From: an uncultured Bacilli bacterium
GTDB taxonomy: Bacteria; Bacillota_I; Bacilli_A; RFN20; CAG-826
NCBI GenBank assembly: GCA_934162685.1
Contig: CAKPJO010000076.1
Coordinates: 1 to 7,620, forward strand
DNA: 7,620 nucleotides
Direction of reading: 5' to 3'
This document shows positions 6,408 to 7,620 of the stretch, piece by piece (position 1 is the first letter of the stretch; every line of letters begins with the position of its first letter). The translations under genes and the position numbers were made by a program. The notes beneath the pieces are model-generated. The model saw only the letters and a list, made by a program, of their open reading frames with translations. It did no database searches and had not been told where the DNA came from.

Positions 6408-6854
6408 ATGATAAAAATTTATACATCGCCTAGTTGCTCATCTTGTCGTAAAGTAAAGAAATGGTTTGATGATCATAAAATTGAATATGTTGAAAAAAGT
6501 ATATTCTCTGCTTCTTTAAACGAAAGAGATATATATGAAATCTTAGAAAAGTCAGAGAATGGCACAGAAGATATTATTTCTATGAAATCAAAGATTATGA
6601 AAGAAGGAAACCATGATTTAGAAAAAATGTCTATGAGCAAATTAGTAAAGTTTATTTTAGATAATCCAACTATTTTAAAAAGACCTATTATCGTAGATGA
6701 TAGCAAAATTCAAATTGGTTATAATGTGGAAGAAATTCGTGCATTTATTCCAGAAGAAATTCGTCGATTAATTCGTTCTACTTGCGCTAAAGGGATTTGT
6801 CAAAATTACGAGCATTGTGAACATAAAGATGACTTTGATAATCAAAGTATTTAA
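6408..6854 (+). CDS. spx: Spx/ArsC-family transcriptional regulator with Cys/His-rich C-terminal tail
   Basis: This 148-aa protein is of the Spx type, which binds the RNA polymerase alpha C-terminal domain and redirects transcription under thiol/oxidative stress. The thioredoxin-like start MIKIYTSPSCSSC carries the redox CXXC (Cys10, Cys13). Other Spx hallmarks are NGTEDIIS (51-58, with Gly52), KRPIIVDD (91-98, with Arg92) and QIGYNVEEIRAF (102-113). The position matching Arg60 of Bacillus Spx, implicated in its activity, is Lys60. ATG 6408 is preferred over the upstream in-frame ATG 6387 because GGAG (6396-6399) lies 8 nt before it and the family starts here. Bacillus Spx is 131 aa. This one adds a tail with Cys126, Cys131, His136, Cys137 and His139, and lacks the Leu-Ala-Asn ending that ClpXP recognises. 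An ArsC-like reductase is less likely given the CXXC and Spx segments. Confidence 0.92.
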   Translation: MIKIYTSPSCSSCRKVKKWFDDHKIEYVEKSIFSASLNERDIYEILEKSENGTEDIISMKSKIMKEGNHDLEKMSMSKLVKFILDNPTILKRPIIVDDSKIQIGYNVEEIRAFIPEEIRRLIRSTCAKGICQNYEHCEHKDDFDNQSI

Positions 6855-6857
6855 AAT

Positions 6858-6886
6858 AAAAGCGGCTGAACAAATCAGCCGTTTTT
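6858..6886. terminator. bidirectional intrinsic terminator between spx-like and CYTH genes
   Basis: A 7-bp GC-rich stem, CGGCTGA (6863-6869) with TCAGCCG (6875-6881), has the 5-nt loop ACAAA. It is extended by a G-T wobble and AAAA/TTTT pairing. TTTTT (6882-6886) follows on the plus strand, and CTTTTATTTT follows on the minus strand. It starts 4 bp after the spx-like stop and ends 6 bp before the CYTH gene stop, so it serves both convergent genes. Confidence 0.9.
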
Positions 6887-6892
6887 AAATGC

Positions 6893-7477
6893 TTATTTTT
6901 GCTTGTTATATTCGTTCATAGCGCGTCTATGTTTTGTTATTTTATTTAATTCTTTTACTATAACATTAGCTTCGGCACAGAACTGTTTTAATTTTTCTTC
7001 AGCATTAGCCATTGAGTCATGTTCCATTTCTAATTCGTAGTCAGTAACATTTCCGTATTTACTTTTATCTATACAAAGTAAACCGCCGTCATAATCACAC
7101 TCAATACGATAAGTAGAAAGACTACAAATTACATGAATTTTATTGACATCAAATCCAAGTATTTGTAAAAATTCAAATGTAGAGTTTTTTACATTTTCGC
7201 CATTTAAAATACTTTTAAATTCTTCTTTAGTCAAAGGACAATTTTTTTCAAGTAATCCTTCAGATAAAGGGGCTTTTAAAGTTATTTCGTAATTACCATT
7301 TTTTTCTCTAATTCTTAGTCCTAAACCATAACTTTCTAATTTGGCATCGTCGGTATCTAGATAATAGTTAGTTTGTTGCATGATTCGTGGATTATACTTT
7401 AGAATATTACTGGCTAAGGCAAGGTATTCTTTTTCATTTAGAAGCATTTTAGCTTCAATTTCCATGTTGTTTGACAT
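6893..7477 (-). CDS. CYTH-domain (triphosphate tunnel metalloenzyme) protein, YjbK-like
   Basis: This 194-aa cytoplasmic protein belongs to the CYTH superfamily, whose eight-stranded beta tunnel binds triphosphate substrates with divalent metal. Members include thiamine triphosphatase, inorganic triphosphatase and class IV adenylate cyclase. The signature EXEXK is present as EIEAK (6-10). Further conserved charged strands follow: YYLDTDD (38-44), LRIREKNG (54-61), EITLKAP (64-70), STYRIE (121-126), the acidic strand YELEME (147-152) and the C-terminal basic KITKHRRA (179-186). Size and order match Firmicutes YjbK-type proteins, whose usual role is uncertain. ATG 7477 is supported by AGGAGA (7490-7485) at 7 nt. 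A second in-frame ATG four codons in has no such site. The gene converges with the spx-like gene and diverges from the partial gene at 7551. Confidence 0.93.
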   Translation of the reverse strand: MSNNMEIEAKMLLNEKEYLALASNILKYNPRIMQQTNYYLDTDDAKLESYGLGLRIREKNGNYEITLKAPLSEGLLEKNCPLTKEEFKSILNGENVKNSTFEFLQILGFDVNKIHVICSLSTYRIECDYDGGLLCIDKSKYGNVTDYELEMEHDSMANAEEKLKQFCAEANVIVKELNKITKHRRAMNEYNKQK

Positions 7478-7490
7478 AATTATATCTCCT

Positions 7491-7529
7491 ATTTTAACAT
7501 TTAATATGTTACAATATTTTTGTTAAAAT
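7491..7529. repeat. nested inverted repeats in a divergent promoter region
   Basis: ATTTTAACA (7491-7499) and TGTTAAAAT (7521-7529) are a perfect 9-bp inverted pair with a 21-bp gap. Inside it, TAACAT (7495-7500) and ATGTTA (7506-7511) form a 6-bp pair with a 5-bp gap. The TAACA/TGTTA half-site thus occurs three times in 39 bp, between the CYTH gene and the divergent partial gene. The segment must contain both promoters, but no -35/-10 pair stands out clearly on either strand; TTAATA (7501-7506) with TAAAAT (7524-7529) on the plus strand is a weak candidate. AT richness makes chance pairing possible. Confidence 0.4.
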
Positions 7530-7550
7530 ATAAAGAGGAGATTAAAAATT

Positions 7551-7620
7551 ATGAAATACAAGTATGCTATATGCTTTAAAAAAGAAGTAATAACAGAAAT
7601 GTATATCGAAAGCTTAAAAA
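7551..7620 (+). CDS. 5' end of an unidentified gene (truncated by the window edge)
   Basis: An open frame starts at ATG 7551 with a strong ribosome site, AAGAGGAG (7533-7540), 10 nt upstream. It runs to the window end. The 23 visible residues (MKYKYAICFKK and onward) are Lys/Tyr/Ile-rich with no signal peptide and no recognisable motif. The gene is divergent from the CYTH gene across 73 bp that hold inverted repeats. Its function cannot be inferred. Confidence 0.7.
   Translation, partial: MKYKYAICFKKEVITEMYIESLK

Noticed and set aside
6473..6706. 77-codon open frame on the minus strand
   Set aside because: It lies inside the spx-like gene. Its hydrophobic composition arises from antisense reading of Lys/Glu/Phe codons, and no start signal is visible.
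1..7620. CRISPR array, insertion sequence or attachment site (including at the tRNA-Ser 3' end)
   Set aside because: No regularly spaced repeats, transposase, integrase or duplicated tRNA 3' end was found. The downstream side of the tRNA lies outside the window.

Overview
The window is AT-rich, densely packed bacterial chromosome. It suggests a low-GC Firmicute/Mollicutes-like lineage, for example the Acholeplasma/Izemoplasma or Erysipelotrichia-type Bacilli. The evidence is strong AT bias, an Spx-family regulator (a Bacillota/Mollicutes family), a tRNA-Ser gene with an encoded CCA, purine-rich Shine-Dalgarno sites and sigma-A-type promoters with 17-bp spacers. TGA is used as a stop (end of the gene at 1166-1681) and Trp is TGG, so the genetic code is standard and not the Mycoplasma code. 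The exact taxon cannot be fixed from sequence reading alone.

Layout: (1) 1-91, minus strand: tRNA-Ser(GGA) with its own promoter. (2) 139-5206, plus strand: a tight five-gene run whose genes overlap or are separated by at most 10 bp. It holds an RluC/RluD-type pseudouridine synthase, two membrane proteins of unknown function, a soluble repeat-containing protein of unknown function and a phosphoglucomutase/phosphomannomutase. It starts at a promoter that carries a perfect 11-bp-arm palindrome and ends at a bidirectional terminator. (3) 5194-6006, minus strand: a Cof-type HAD phosphatase converging on that terminator. (4) 6079-6330, plus: a two-helix small membrane protein. (5) 6408-6854, plus: an Spx-family regulator with an unusual Cys/His-rich C-terminal tail, ending at a second bidirectional terminator. 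(6) 6893-7477, minus: a CYTH-domain (triphosphate tunnel) protein. (7) 7551-7620, plus: the first 23 codons of an unidentified gene.

The recognisable genes are housekeeping: rRNA/tRNA modification, sugar-phosphate interconversion, phosphate-ester hydrolysis, the thiol-stress transcription response and polyphosphate/nucleotide-type triphosphate chemistry. No mobile element, CRISPR array, integrase, toxin-antitoxin pair or recognised defence gene is visible, and no gene-free stretch exceeds about 90 bp. The least explained parts are the translationally coupled trio at 1166-3455 between two conserved enzymes, the palindromic operator-like promoter at 139-167, and the Cys/His tail of the Spx protein.
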